Part shown: piece after piece, positions 6,588 to 13,053 of the stretch
How the letters are laid out: each line of letters opens with the position of its first letter
How positions within the stretch are numbered: position 1 is the first letter of the stretch
Source: CAZOWW01 sp964583765
GTDB lineage: Bacteria > Actinomycetota > Actinomycetes > Actinomycetales > Kineosporiaceae
DNA: 19,250 bases
Assembly (NCBI GenBank): GCA_964583765.1
Contig: CAZOWW010000111.1
Location: 1 to 19,250, forward strand
Direction of reading: 5' to 3'
Translations under genes and position numbers: made by a program
Notes under the pieces: model-generated
Seen by the model: the letters and a program-made list of their open reading frames with translations, nothing else
Database searches by the model: none
Told to the model about the DNA's origin: nothing

Positions 6588-6661
6588 CCGGCGGGACCGG
6601 CGCCGGAGGCGCCGCACGGCCGCCGGGCACGCCCGGCGGTGCGCCCGCGGAGCGGGCGCCT
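6588..6661 (+). repeat. Cluster of three adjacent perfect hairpins (repeat copy 2; likely terminator)
   Basis: Three perfect inverted repeats follow one another: CGGCGCC/GGCGCCG with loop GGA (6598-6614), CCGCCGGGC/GCCCGGCGG with a 2-nt centre (6620-6639), and GCGCCCGC/GCGGGCGC with loop GGA (6641-6659), followed by CTT. The cluster starts about 50 nt after the membrane-protein stop, so it may terminate that transcript. Its first 28 bp repeat the sequence at 6271-6298. The architecture resembles REP-type palindromic elements, but family membership cannot be judged from one window. Confidence 0.7.
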
Positions 6662-6770
6662 TGATCTCAGTGAGGTGGATTCCGCAGGGCCCCCTAGCCT
6701 GACTGCGGCCGGTTCCCCCGAGCTGACACGGACAGGCGAGTTGTCACATGACCTGCCTACCCTCCGGGGT

Positions 6771-7041
6771 GTGTCCACCTATCGCGCTTACCCGCCCGAG
6801 GATCGTCCTGTCATCCATGTCCTCCACGATGACGGGCGTTGGTATGTCGGGCGCCTGTGCGCGTGGCAGACAGGGGTACGACGAGGCGTGGCACGCCGTT
6901 GTCCAGTACTCGATAGGCGCCGGAACCGATCTGTACCTCGACCTCTCGGCGGACCGAGTACGCCAGGCGGACTCCGCTCTCGAAGCCCTGGACGGCGCGC
7001 GGCTTCCACCAGGCCCCGACGTCGCGCCCAGGTGGACGTGA
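6771..7041 (+). pseudogene. Hypothetical gene interrupted by a +1 frameshift
   Basis: The first frame reads VSTYRAYPPEDRPVIHVLHD then DGRWYVGRLCAWQTG and continues as nonsense. From 6877 a second frame takes over smoothly with YDEAWHAVVQYSIG, TDLYLDLSADRVRQADSALE and ends at 7041. Removing one G from the GGGG run at 6873-6876 joins the two as WQTG-YDEAW, giving a ~90-aa protein. The pattern (a W-x-x-G-x-L-x-A-W strand followed by W-x-x-x-V-x-Y-S) recalls small uncharacterised actinobacterial proteins. The GTG start is tentative and no clear ribosome binding site is visible. The break may be true decay, a sequencing error in a homopolymer, or, less likely, programmed slippage. Confidence 0.6.
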
Positions 7042-7154
7042 CCGCCGGCCTGCGCATCCCGTGACCCGCCACGGCGCGCAGCCACGTGCCCCCGTTCGTT
7101 CAGCCGTGCCGGTCGGCCTTCTGCCCGGCAGCCGAGGTAGTGATCGCAGCGGGG

Positions 7155-7568
7155 TCAGTCCGCTTGTCGGCCAGCCGACCCGAGAACGTCGAGCAACTGA
7201 TCCAGGGCGCCGGCACGTTCCGGGTGCTCCCGCCGGTACCGCTCGGCGGCCTCCTGCCGGTACTCGGGCATCTCCAGGACAGCCAGTACGGCGCTCGTCT
7301 CGCGGATCCCGCCCAGGCGGATCTGTGCATTGAGCCAAGGGACAAGTGACTGCTGCAGATGTCGGCGTGAGGCGACCGCGCGGCGAGCCCCGGCCAGGGC
7401 GTCGACGAGGACGGCCTTGGACGCGGGCGCGGGCAGTCCTGCCGTCAGAAAGCCGATGTTTGCTTCACCTCGTCGATTCTCGGCGTCGGACTCGGGCAGC
7501 CAGGCACCATCCACACCACCGATGATCTCATCGCGGCCGCGATGAGAAGACTGTCCGTGGACACGCAT
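7155..7568 (-). CDS. Hypothetical helical protein, about 137 aa
   Basis: The C-terminal two thirds are clearly protein-like with high third-position G/C: PAPASKAVLVDALAGARRAV, HLQQSLVPWLNAQIRLGG, TSAVLAVLEMPEYRQEAAER and AGALDQLLDVLGSAGR. Mostly amphipathic helices are expected; no motif or family is recognised. The N-terminal ~45 residues are less convincing. The ATG at 7568 has no obvious Shine-Dalgarno, and over 7434-7568 the opposite strand shows an equally coding-like frame. The true start may be further in, or the N-terminus may result from a rearrangement. The gene is cytoplasmic as far as can be seen. Confidence 0.55.
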   Translation of the reverse strand: MRVHGQSSHRGRDEIIGGVDGAWLPESDAENRRGEANIGFLTAGLPAPASKAVLVDALAGARRAVASRRHLQQSLVPWLNAQIRLGGIRETSAVLAVLEMPEYRQEAAERYRREHPERAGALDQLLDVLGSAGRQAD

Positions 7569-7631
7569 ACGCTCGCCGTCGTAGTCGGGGGTGACCGCGC
7601 CGCCCCCGCGGCGGCAGAGGAGGCCTCGTGA
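7542..7631 (+). CDS. 29-codon small ORF coupled to the next gene (or remnant of a larger gene)
   Basis: From ATG 7542 the peptide is MRRLSVDTHTLAVVVGG followed by DRAAPAAAEEAS and a TGA that overlaps the GTG start of the next gene as GTGA. Codons end mostly in G or C. The same frame stays coding-like upstream to about 7450 (ILGVGLGQPGTIHTTDDLIA) but without any start, so this may be the surviving 3' end of a longer gene. It overlaps the 5' end of the minus-strand ORF 7155-7568. No family is recognised. Confidence 0.4.
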   Translation: MRRLSVDTHTLAVVVGGDRAAPAAAEEAS

Positions 7632-7870
7632 GCATTCGACCGCTGGCCCTGGCGGGCTGGGAGGACCTGAGCACCTGGGGCTACGACGAGGGCGTAGGCA
7701 GCTTCTACGCGCAGCTCACGCGCAACGGGCACAGCGACGACGACGGTCCCGAGCTGTGGCTAACCCCGCTGGCCATCCCCGTGGTCCGCTCCCCCGAGGA
7801 ACTCGCCGACATCATCGCCAGGCGCACCGCCGTGCCGCTGACCGATGTCCTGGCCGCCATGCGCTTCTGA
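7628..7870 (+). CDS. Hypothetical protein, 80 aa
   Basis: The GTG start is preceded by AGAGGAGG at a 5-nt spacing and overlaps the stop of the small upstream ORF. The sequence reads as a compact domain: PLALAGWEDLSTWGYDEGVG, FYAQLTRNGHSDDDGPELWL, then PEELADIIARRTAVPLTDVL and a final AAMRF. The acidic DEGVGSFYAQL block followed by a Trp-containing strand is reminiscent of small uncharacterised actinobacterial proteins; I cannot assign a function. It is likely cytoplasmic. It forms a two-ORF coupled unit with 7542-7631 and is the last gene before the tRNA-Tyr terminator. Confidence 0.68.
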   Translation: MSIRPLALAGWEDLSTWGYDEGVGSFYAQLTRNGHSDDDGPELWLTPLAIPVVRSPEELADIIARRTAVPLTDVLAAMRF

Positions 7871-8060
7871 CCGGAGATCGGTCGCCTCGCCCGTCGAGAG
7901 CCGAGGCCGCTCTTCCGGTCACCGGCAGCGACTGGCGACCGCACCGGGATGCTCCGCCGTGCGTCCTCGTCCCTCGAAACGGGGACACGCATGGGACACA
8001 GCCAGCCGGTCCTGGCCGGTTCCGGCTGCCCTCAGCCGGACACGGCCGGATCAAACGACT
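7871..8060. other. Gap on the 3' side of tRNA-Tyr; nothing recognised
   Basis: No convincing gene. Several CCGG-rich short inverted repeats lie at 8008-8050. This side of a tRNA gene is a common integration site, but no repeat of the tRNA 3' end and no integrase was seen in the window. Confidence 0.35.
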
Positions 8061-8098
8061 ACGGCCCCTGACTGGCATCGCTGCTGGTCAGGGGCCGT
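8061..8098 (-). terminator. Terminator of tRNA-Tyr (hairpin usable on both strands)
   Basis: A perfect 12-bp inverted repeat, ACGGCCCCTGAC (8061-8072) and GTCAGGGGCCGT (8087-8098), has a 14-nt loop. It starts 10 nt beyond the CCA end of the tRNA on the minus strand. On the plus strand it is followed by TTTGT, so it may also stop transcription from the 7628 gene. Confidence 0.75.
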
Positions 8099-8107
8099 TT
8101 GTGCTGG

Positions 8108-8192
8108 TGGTGGCGGGTGATGGATTCGAACCAACGTAGGCTGTGCCGACGGTTTTACAGACCGCTCCCTTTGGCCACTCGGGCAACCCGCC
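8108..8192 (-). tRNA. tRNA-Tyr (anticodon GTA)
   Basis: Read on the minus strand, the acceptor stem GGCGGGT pairs with ACCCGCC, followed by discriminator A and an encoded CCA. The D-arm region contains GCCCGAGTGGCCAAAGGGAG. The anticodon loop CTGTAAA gives GTA. A long variable arm (class II, as expected for bacterial Tyr) precedes GGTTCGAATCC in the T arm. The length is 85 nt with CCA, 82 nt without. The gene is transcribed away from yajQ, and its terminator lies just beyond the 3' end. Confidence 0.95.
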
Positions 8193-8228
8193 ATACGGTG
8201 CAAGCTCGTGACCCGCACCGCAGGAGGA

Positions 8229-8260
8229 AGAATAGCAACTCCTGGGAGTGCTTCTGCCAA
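8229..8260 (-). promoter_or_regulatory. Possible tRNA-Tyr promoter
   Basis: On the minus strand TTGGCA (8260-8255) and TATTCT (8234-8229) resemble -35 and -10 boxes, but their spacing is 20 bp, longer than optimal. They lie 36 nt before the mature tRNA 5' end. The rest of 8193-8443 must also contain the yajQ promoter; I could not define it. Confidence 0.28.
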
Positions 8261-8443
8261 CGAGTTCACGCGACAGGCCCGCAGGGTGCCCACTCCCGGC
8301 GTGTCCACCCGGACACCCCTGCCGGATCCTCCACAGATCGCCCACGCGCGGGACACGTCCACAGCTCCGACCACCCGGCACGCAGATCGGGTCGACGTCC
8401 GACAGAATCGGCATCACGCACGATCCTGGAGAGGGGCTTGGCC

Positions 8444-8935
8444 GTGGCTGGGGAGTCGTCGTTCGATGTGGTGAGCAAGGTGGACCGGCAGGAGGTAGAC
8501 AACGCTCTCAACCAGGCATCCAAAGAGGTCGCGCAGCGCTACGACTTCAAGGGCGTGGACGCCTCGATCGCCTGGAGCGGTGAGCACATCCTGCTCAAGG
8601 CCAACAGCGAGGACCGGGTGAAGGCCGTCCTCGACGTGTTCCAGACCAAACTGGTCAAGCGGGGTGTCTCGCTCAAGGCCATCGACGCCGGTGATCCGAA
8701 GCCGTCCGGCAAGGAGTACCGCATCGAGGCCGCACTGAAGGAAGGCCTCAGCCAGGAGAACGCGAAGAAGGTGGCCAAGGTCATCCGGGACCAGGGCCCC
8801 AAGGGAGTCAAGACGCAGGTAACTGGCGAAGAACTACGTGTCACCGGCAAGAGCAGGGACGACCTTCAGGCCGTGATCGGGCTACTGAAGGACCAGGACT
8901 TCGACTTCGCCGTCCAGTTCGTCAACTACCGGTAG
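8444..8935 (+). CDS. yajQ: YajQ family nucleotide-binding protein
   Basis: The 163-aa protein matches YajQ along its full length: SSFDVVSKVDRQEVDNALNQ, EVAQRYDFKGVDASIAWSGE, VLDVFQTKLVKRGVSLKAID, ALKEGLSQENAKKVAKVIRD, GPKGVKTQVTGEELRVTGKS and the ending DFDFAVQFVNYR. YajQ proteins have two RNP-like domains; some bind cyclic di-GMP and act as effectors, others bind nucleotides or RNA. The GTG at 8444 is chosen because it gives the family's short N-terminus (MAGESSFD) and has GAGAGGGG upstream. The frame is open further upstream across the tRNA region, which is not coding. It is monocistronic and ends at a strong hairpin. The presence of a diguanylate cyclase 5 kb away is notable but does not prove a link. 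Confidence 0.95.
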   Translation: MAGESSFDVVSKVDRQEVDNALNQASKEVAQRYDFKGVDASIAWSGEHILLKANSEDRVKAVLDVFQTKLVKRGVSLKAIDAGDPKPSGKEYRIEAALKEGLSQENAKKVAKVIRDQGPKGVKTQVTGEELRVTGKSRDDLQAVIGLLKDQDFDFAVQFVNYR

Positions 8936-8962
8936 CCGACAGAGAGCAGCAGCCAGGTATGG

Positions 8963-9001
8963 CCCGGTGGGCCGGCCGTCCGGCGAGGCCGGCCCACCGG
9001 G
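8963..9001. terminator. Strong bidirectional terminator between yajQ and araA
   Basis: A perfect 15-bp inverted repeat, CCCGGTGGGCCGGCC (8963-8977) and GGCCGGCCCACCGGG (8987-9001), has a 9-nt loop. It is the only structure between the convergent yajQ and araA stops. It lacks a U-tract, as is common for actinomycete terminators. Confidence 0.85.
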
Positions 9002-9006
9002 GTCTG

Positions 9007-10524
9007 TCACGCCCTTCGCAGACCGGGAGCCAGCCGGTAGAAGGCGTCGTTCCAACGCAGCCGCTCGGCAAAGGGGTCGACCCTCGTCTCCGCATCGATC
9101 ACGGCCAACTCGGTACCGGTGATCCGGGCAAGGTCCTGCAGGTGCTCGGTCGTCAGCGCCCGGGTCAGCACCGTGTGGTGCGGGCCACCGGCGGTCAACC
9201 ACGCCTCGGTCGCGGTGGCGAAGTCCGGTACCGGGCGCCACACCGCGCGCGCCACGGGCAACAGGGGCAGCGGATGCGGCGGGGCCACGATCTCGATCTC
9301 GTTGGCGACGAGGCGGAACCGGTCCCCCAGATCGAGCATGCCCAGTACGACGGCAGGCCCCGCGGCGGCATCGAACACCAGCCGCACGGGGTCCTCCCGG
9401 CCGCCGATGCCCAGCGGATGGATCTCGCAGCTCGGCGTGGAGGAGGCGATGCTCGGACACACCTCCAGCATGTGGGCGCCGAGCACGAGCTCCTGCCCGG
9501 GAGTCAGGTCGTAGGTGTAGTCCTCCATGAAGGAGGTGCCTCCGGGCAACCCGTCGGCCATGACCTTCAGCGTCCGCACGAGGGCGGCGCTCTTCCAGTC
9601 CCCCTCGGCGCCGAACCCGTACCCGTCCGCCATCAGGCGCTGCACGGCGAGCCCGGGCAGCTGGCGCAGTCCCCCGAGATCCTCGAAGTTGGTGGTGAAA
9701 GCAGCGAACTGCCCCTCCGCAAGGAAGTCCCGCAGGCCCAGCTCGATCTGCGCCGAGTAGCGCAGGTCCGCCCGGCGGTCGCCGTCCGCCCGGAGCTCCT
9801 TGCACACCTGGTAGCAGCCGTCGTACTCGGTGACCAGTTCATCGACCCGGCCTTCGGACACCTGCGCCATCGCGCCCAGCAGACCGTCGATCCCGTAGCT
9901 GTTCACGGACATGCCGAAGTGCCGCTGTGCCTCGACCTTGTCCCCCTCGGTCACGGCGACGTCGCGCATGTTGTCCCCGAACCGGGCCACCCGCAGGGAC
10001 CCCAGTTCGGCCGCGCCGATCGCGGCCCGCGCCCAGGCCCCCACGCGCGCCCGCACGCGAGGATCGCTGACGTGTCCGGCGACCGTCTTGCGGGCAATTC
10101 CGAGCCGCGTCTGGATGTAGCCGAACTCGCGGTCCCCGTGGGCCGACTGGTTGAGGTTCATGAAGTCCATGTCGATGGTGCTCCACGGCAGGGCGGCGTC
10201 CACCTGCGTGTGCAGATGCAGCAGAGGGACGTCGAGGGCGCCCAGCCCGGTGATCCAGGCCTTCGCCGGGGAGAAGGTGTGCATCCAGGCGATGACCCCG
10301 ACCACGCCGTCCGTGGAGGATGCCTCCCGACAGGTCCGCAGGATCGCGTCCGCGGTGGTGAGCACCGGCCGACCGACCACGCGCGCCGGGATCTCCGGGC
10401 AGGCGTCCAGGGCCTCGACGATCCGTCGGGCCTGGGTCTCGACCTGGTCGAGGACGTCCGGCCCGTACAGGCTCTGGCTGCCGGTCAGGAACCAGATCTC
10501 GGGCTGCTGGGGGTTCCGGCTCAT
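9007..10524 (-). CDS. araA: L-arabinose isomerase
   Basis: This 505-aa enzyme converts L-arabinose to L-ribulose in the cytoplasm and needs a divalent metal such as Mn2+. The family signatures are present: PEIWFLTGSQSLYG at the N-terminus, GVIAWMHTFSPAKAWI, DIDMDFMNLNQSAHGDREFG-like core (IDMDFMNLNQSAHGD), and all four metal/catalytic positions known from E. coli AraA: Glu in GFGAEGDWK, Glu in FMEDYTYDL, His in LGAHMLEVCPS and His in GGPHHTVLT. The length agrees with the family (~500 aa). The ATG at 10524 has GAGGAG 6 nt upstream. It is the last gene of the arabinose operon, 16 nt after araD, and is followed by the strong hairpin at 8963-9001. Confidence 0.97.
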   Translation of the reverse strand: MSRNPQQPEIWFLTGSQSLYGPDVLDQVETQARRIVEALDACPEIPARVVGRPVLTTADAILRTCREASSTDGVVGVIAWMHTFSPAKAWITGLGALDVPLLHLHTQVDAALPWSTIDMDFMNLNQSAHGDREFGYIQTRLGIARKTVAGHVSDPRVRARVGAWARAAIGAAELGSLRVARFGDNMRDVAVTEGDKVEAQRHFGMSVNSYGIDGLLGAMAQVSEGRVDELVTEYDGCYQVCKELRADGDRRADLRYSAQIELGLRDFLAEGQFAAFTTNFEDLGGLRQLPGLAVQRLMADGYGFGAEGDWKSAALVRTLKVMADGLPGGTSFMEDYTYDLTPGQELVLGAHMLEVCPSIASSTPSCEIHPLGIGGREDPVRLVFDAAAGPAVVLGMLDLGDRFRLVANEIEIVAPPHPLPLLPVARAVWRPVPDFATATEAWLTAGGPHHTVLTRALTTEHLQDLARITGTELAVIDAETRVDPFAERLRWNDAFYRLAPGLRRA

Positions 10525-10540
10525 CGGAGTCTCCTCGGGA

Positions 10541-11368
10541 TCATCGGGGGTTCGCCTCCTGCTCGCCCTGCGCCGGGACTGCGCGCTGGCCGTAAACGGT
10601 TCGGTAACGCTCGTTGAGTCGCTCGACGGCCGCCTCCGGGAGGGGGGTGACGGAGCCGAGCTGGAGCGCCAGGTGCATGGTCCGGGCGACGTCCTCGCAC
10701 ATGACCGCCGCCTTGACGGCCTCGCGCGCGTCGGCGCCCACGGTGAAGGGGCCGTGCTGGCGCATGAGCACGGCGGGCGACGGATGCCGGGCGAGGGTCT
10801 CGACGATCCCTCGTCCGATCGACTCGTCGCCGATGAGCGCGAACGGCCCGACCGGGATGTCCCCGCCGAACTCGTCAGCCATCGCGGTGATGCCGCACGG
10901 GATCGGCTCCCCACGAGCCGCCCAGGCCGTCGCGTACGGGCTGTGGGTGTGCACCACCCCGCCGACCCGCGGTAGGTGCCGGTACACGTAGGCGTGAGCC
11001 GCGGTGTCGCTGGACGGGCTGCCCGTGCCCTCGACCAGCCGGCCGTGCAGGTCCGTGACGACCATCGCCTCCGGCGTGAGCTCCTCGTACGGAACCCCGG
11101 AAGGTTTGATCACCATCAGGTCCGTCCCCGGCACCCGGGCCGACACGTTCCCCGCGGTCCAGGCGACCAGCCCCCACCGGATGAGCTCGGAGTGCAGGCC
11201 GCAGACTTCCTCGCGGAGCCGGGCCACCGCCGCCGCGACTGCGCCGCCTCCGATCTCCGCGCCTGCGCCCGCACCATCCGGGTTCGCCTGGCCCGTGCCC
11301 GCACCGTCCGCGTCCGCGACGCCTGCGTTCGCCTCGTCCACCGCCGTCACCACCCTGTTCACGTTCAC
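10541..11368 (-). CDS. araD: L-ribulose-5-phosphate 4-epimerase with extended N-terminus
   Basis: AraD interconverts L-ribulose-5-phosphate and D-xylulose-5-phosphate by zinc-dependent retro-aldol chemistry. Visible signatures: TAGNVSARVPG, VIKPSGVPYEEL, SSDTAAHAYVY, the zinc-binding pair in VVHTHSPYATAWA, and MRQHGPFTVGADA. The protein is 275 aa, about 40 more than the E. coli enzyme, because of an Ala/Gly/Asp-rich leader (for example GVADADGAGTGQANPDGAGA) before the first real helix (VARLREEVCGLHSELIRWGL). The GTG at 11368 overlaps the araB stop as GTGA, which supports this start. GTG 11362 and later GTG codons are alternatives. It lies between araB and araA, in the unusual but known order B-D-A. 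Confidence 0.93.
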   Translation of the reverse strand: MNVNRVVTAVDEANAGVADADGAGTGQANPDGAGAGAEIGGGAVAAAVARLREEVCGLHSELIRWGLVAWTAGNVSARVPGTDLMVIKPSGVPYEELTPEAMVVTDLHGRLVEGTGSPSSDTAAHAYVYRHLPRVGGVVHTHSPYATAWAARGEPIPCGITAMADEFGGDIPVGPFALIGDESIGRGIVETLARHPSPAVLMRQHGPFTVGADAREAVKAAVMCEDVARTMHLALQLGSVTPLPEAAVERLNERYRTVYGQRAVPAQGEQEANPR

Positions 11369-13053
11369 AGCGAGGACTCGGCGAGGCGATCGGCACCGCG
11401 GTTGCGCAGCGCCCGCAGCCGGTGCAGGACTTCGTCCGGACCGGTGCCGAAGTGGTCGTGCAGGGCCAGGTACTCCCGGTAGAGCAGGTCGTAGCCGTCA
11501 CTGCGCTCGGGATCCGGCCGGTAGGCGGCACGCGTCACCTGGCTCATCGCCCCGGCGGCGGACCGGACGTCGGGATAGGCCCCTGCGGCCACCGCGGCAT
11601 GGATGGCCGAGCCGAGTGCCGGCGCTTGGTCGGAGTCGGCGAGGCTCACCGGACGTCGCAGGACGTCGGCGTAGACCTGCATGATCAACGGATTGCGCTT
11701 GAGGCCACCCGCGACCACGAACTCCCGGACGGGCACCCCCGCCCCCTCGAAGGTCTCGACGATCTTGCGGGTGCCGAAGGCCGTGGCCTCCACGAGCGCC
11801 AGGTAGATCTCCTCCGGCCGGGTGGCCAGGGTCAGGCCGGCGATCACCCCGGAGAGGTGGTGGTCGACGATCACCGAGCGGTTGCCGTTCCACCAGTCCA
11901 AGGCGACCAGACCGTGCGAGCCCACCGGGCGACCCGCCACCCGCCGGCTCAACACCTCGTGGACGTCGACGCCCGACCGGGCCGCCTCGGCGTGCACCTC
12001 GGGCGGGACGGCGTGCTCGACCTGCCAGGCGAAGATGTCCCCGACCCCGCTCTGCCCGGCCTCGTACCCGTAGGCGCCGGCCACGATGCCGCCGTCCACC
12101 ACCCCGCAGATCCCGGGGACCTCCACCAACTCGGTCCCGTTCACCACGTGGCAGGTGGAGGTGCCCATGACCGCGAGCAGGTACCCGGGGTCCACGGCAC
12201 CCGCCGCCGGGGCCGTCACGTGCGCGTCCACGTTGCCGATCGCGACCGCCACGCCCTCGGGTAACCCGGTCCAGGCCGCGGCCTGCGCGGTGAGCACCCC
12301 CGCCCGCTCACCCAGGGCGGAGATCGGGTGCTCCAGGCGGGTGGCGGCGAAGTCCGCGAAATCGGGGTTCAACGCGGCCAGGTACTCGCGCGACGGGTAG
12401 CGGCCGTCCTGGTGGATGCCCTTGTACCCGGCGGTGCAGGCGTTACGGGTCTCCCGACCGCACAGCTGCCAGATGATCCAGTCCGCGGCCTCGATCCAGC
12501 GCCGGGTCGCGGCGTAGACCTCAGGGTCCTCCTCCAGCAACTGCAGCGCCTTGGCGAACTCCCACTCCGCGGAGATCCGTCCGCCGTAGCGGCCGATCCA
12601 CGGCTCGCCCCGTTCGTGGGCGAGCGCGTTGATCCGGTCGGCGTGCGGCTGTGCGGCGTGGTGCTTCCAGAGCTTCGGGTAGGCGTGCGGCCGGTCCGCG
12701 AACTCCGGCAGCCGGCACAGCGGTGTCCCGTCGGCGAGTGTGGGCAGCACGGTGCAGGCGGTGAAGTCGGTGCCGATGCCGATCACCGAGGCCGGGTCGA
12801 TCCCGGCCTCGGCCACCGCCGCCGGGACGGCGGTGCGCAGCACGTCGAGATAGTCCTCGGGGTCCTGCAGCGCCCAGTCGCCCGGCAGCCGACGTCCCGA
12901 GGGCAGTGCGTCGTCCAGCACGGCATGTCGGTACGGGTGGACGGCCGAGCCCAGCTCGCGACCGTCCCGCACCCGGACCACCACGGCGCGCCCGGACAGC
13001 GTGCCGAAGTCGATCCCGATGGTGTAGCCCTCCCGGATCGGGTCAGTCAGCAC
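11365..13053 (-). CDS. araB: Ribulokinase (FGGY family)
   Basis: AraB phosphorylates L-ribulose with ATP to L-ribulose-5-phosphate. The 562-aa length fits the ribulokinase branch (~560 aa), longer than most FGGY kinases. Motifs: the phosphate-1 loop IGIDFGTLSGRAVVV, the acceptor-site VIGIGTDFTACTVLP, GNVDAHVTAPAAG, the phosphate-2-like AVMGTSTCHVVNG, and VVAGGLKRNPLIMQVYADVL near the adenosine pocket. The GTG at 13053 overlaps the stop of the upstream permease by 11 nt (GTGCTGACTGA), so translation is coupled. No distinct Shine-Dalgarno is seen. The stop overlaps araD as GTGA. Confidence 0.97.
   Translation of the reverse strand: MLTDPIREGYTIGIDFGTLSGRAVVVRVRDGRELGSAVHPYRHAVLDDALPSGRRLPGDWALQDPEDYLDVLRTAVPAAVAEAGIDPASVIGIGTDFTACTVLPTLADGTPLCRLPEFADRPHAYPKLWKHHAAQPHADRINALAHERGEPWIGRYGGRISAEWEFAKALQLLEEDPEVYAATRRWIEAADWIIWQLCGRETRNACTAGYKGIHQDGRYPSREYLAALNPDFADFAATRLEHPISALGERAGVLTAQAAAWTGLPEGVAVAIGNVDAHVTAPAAGAVDPGYLLAVMGTSTCHVVNGTELVEVPGICGVVDGGIVAGAYGYEAGQSGVGDIFAWQVEHAVPPEVHAEAARSGVDVHEVLSRRVAGRPVGSHGLVALDWWNGNRSVIVDHHLSGVIAGLTLATRPEEIYLALVEATAFGTRKIVETFEGAGVPVREFVVAGGLKRNPLIMQVYADVLRRPVSLADSDQAPALGSAIHAAVAAGAYPDVRSAAGAMSQVTRAAYRPDPERSDGYDLLYREYLALHDHFGTGPDEVLHRLRALRNRGADRLAESSL

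Noticed and set aside
7960..8060. Phage attachment site beside tRNA-Tyr
   Set aside because: I found no second copy of the tRNA 3' end in the window and no integrase gene, so an att call is unsupported.
8099..8443. N-terminal extension of the YajQ frame across the tRNA region
   Set aside because: The extension covers the antisense of tRNA-Tyr and lacks family similarity; GTG 8444 gives the normal YajQ N-terminus with an RBS.
8444..8935. Functional pairing of YajQ with the GGDEF gene as a c-di-GMP module
   Set aside because: They are 5 kb apart, in different operons and separated by unrelated genes; YajQ is widely conserved by itself.
8959..10617. Long plus-strand open frame antisense to araA
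   Set aside because: It is the mirror of a strongly biased gene; its His/Arg/Gly/Pro-rich translation matches no family. The same holds for long plus-strand frames over 11.4-17.9 kb.
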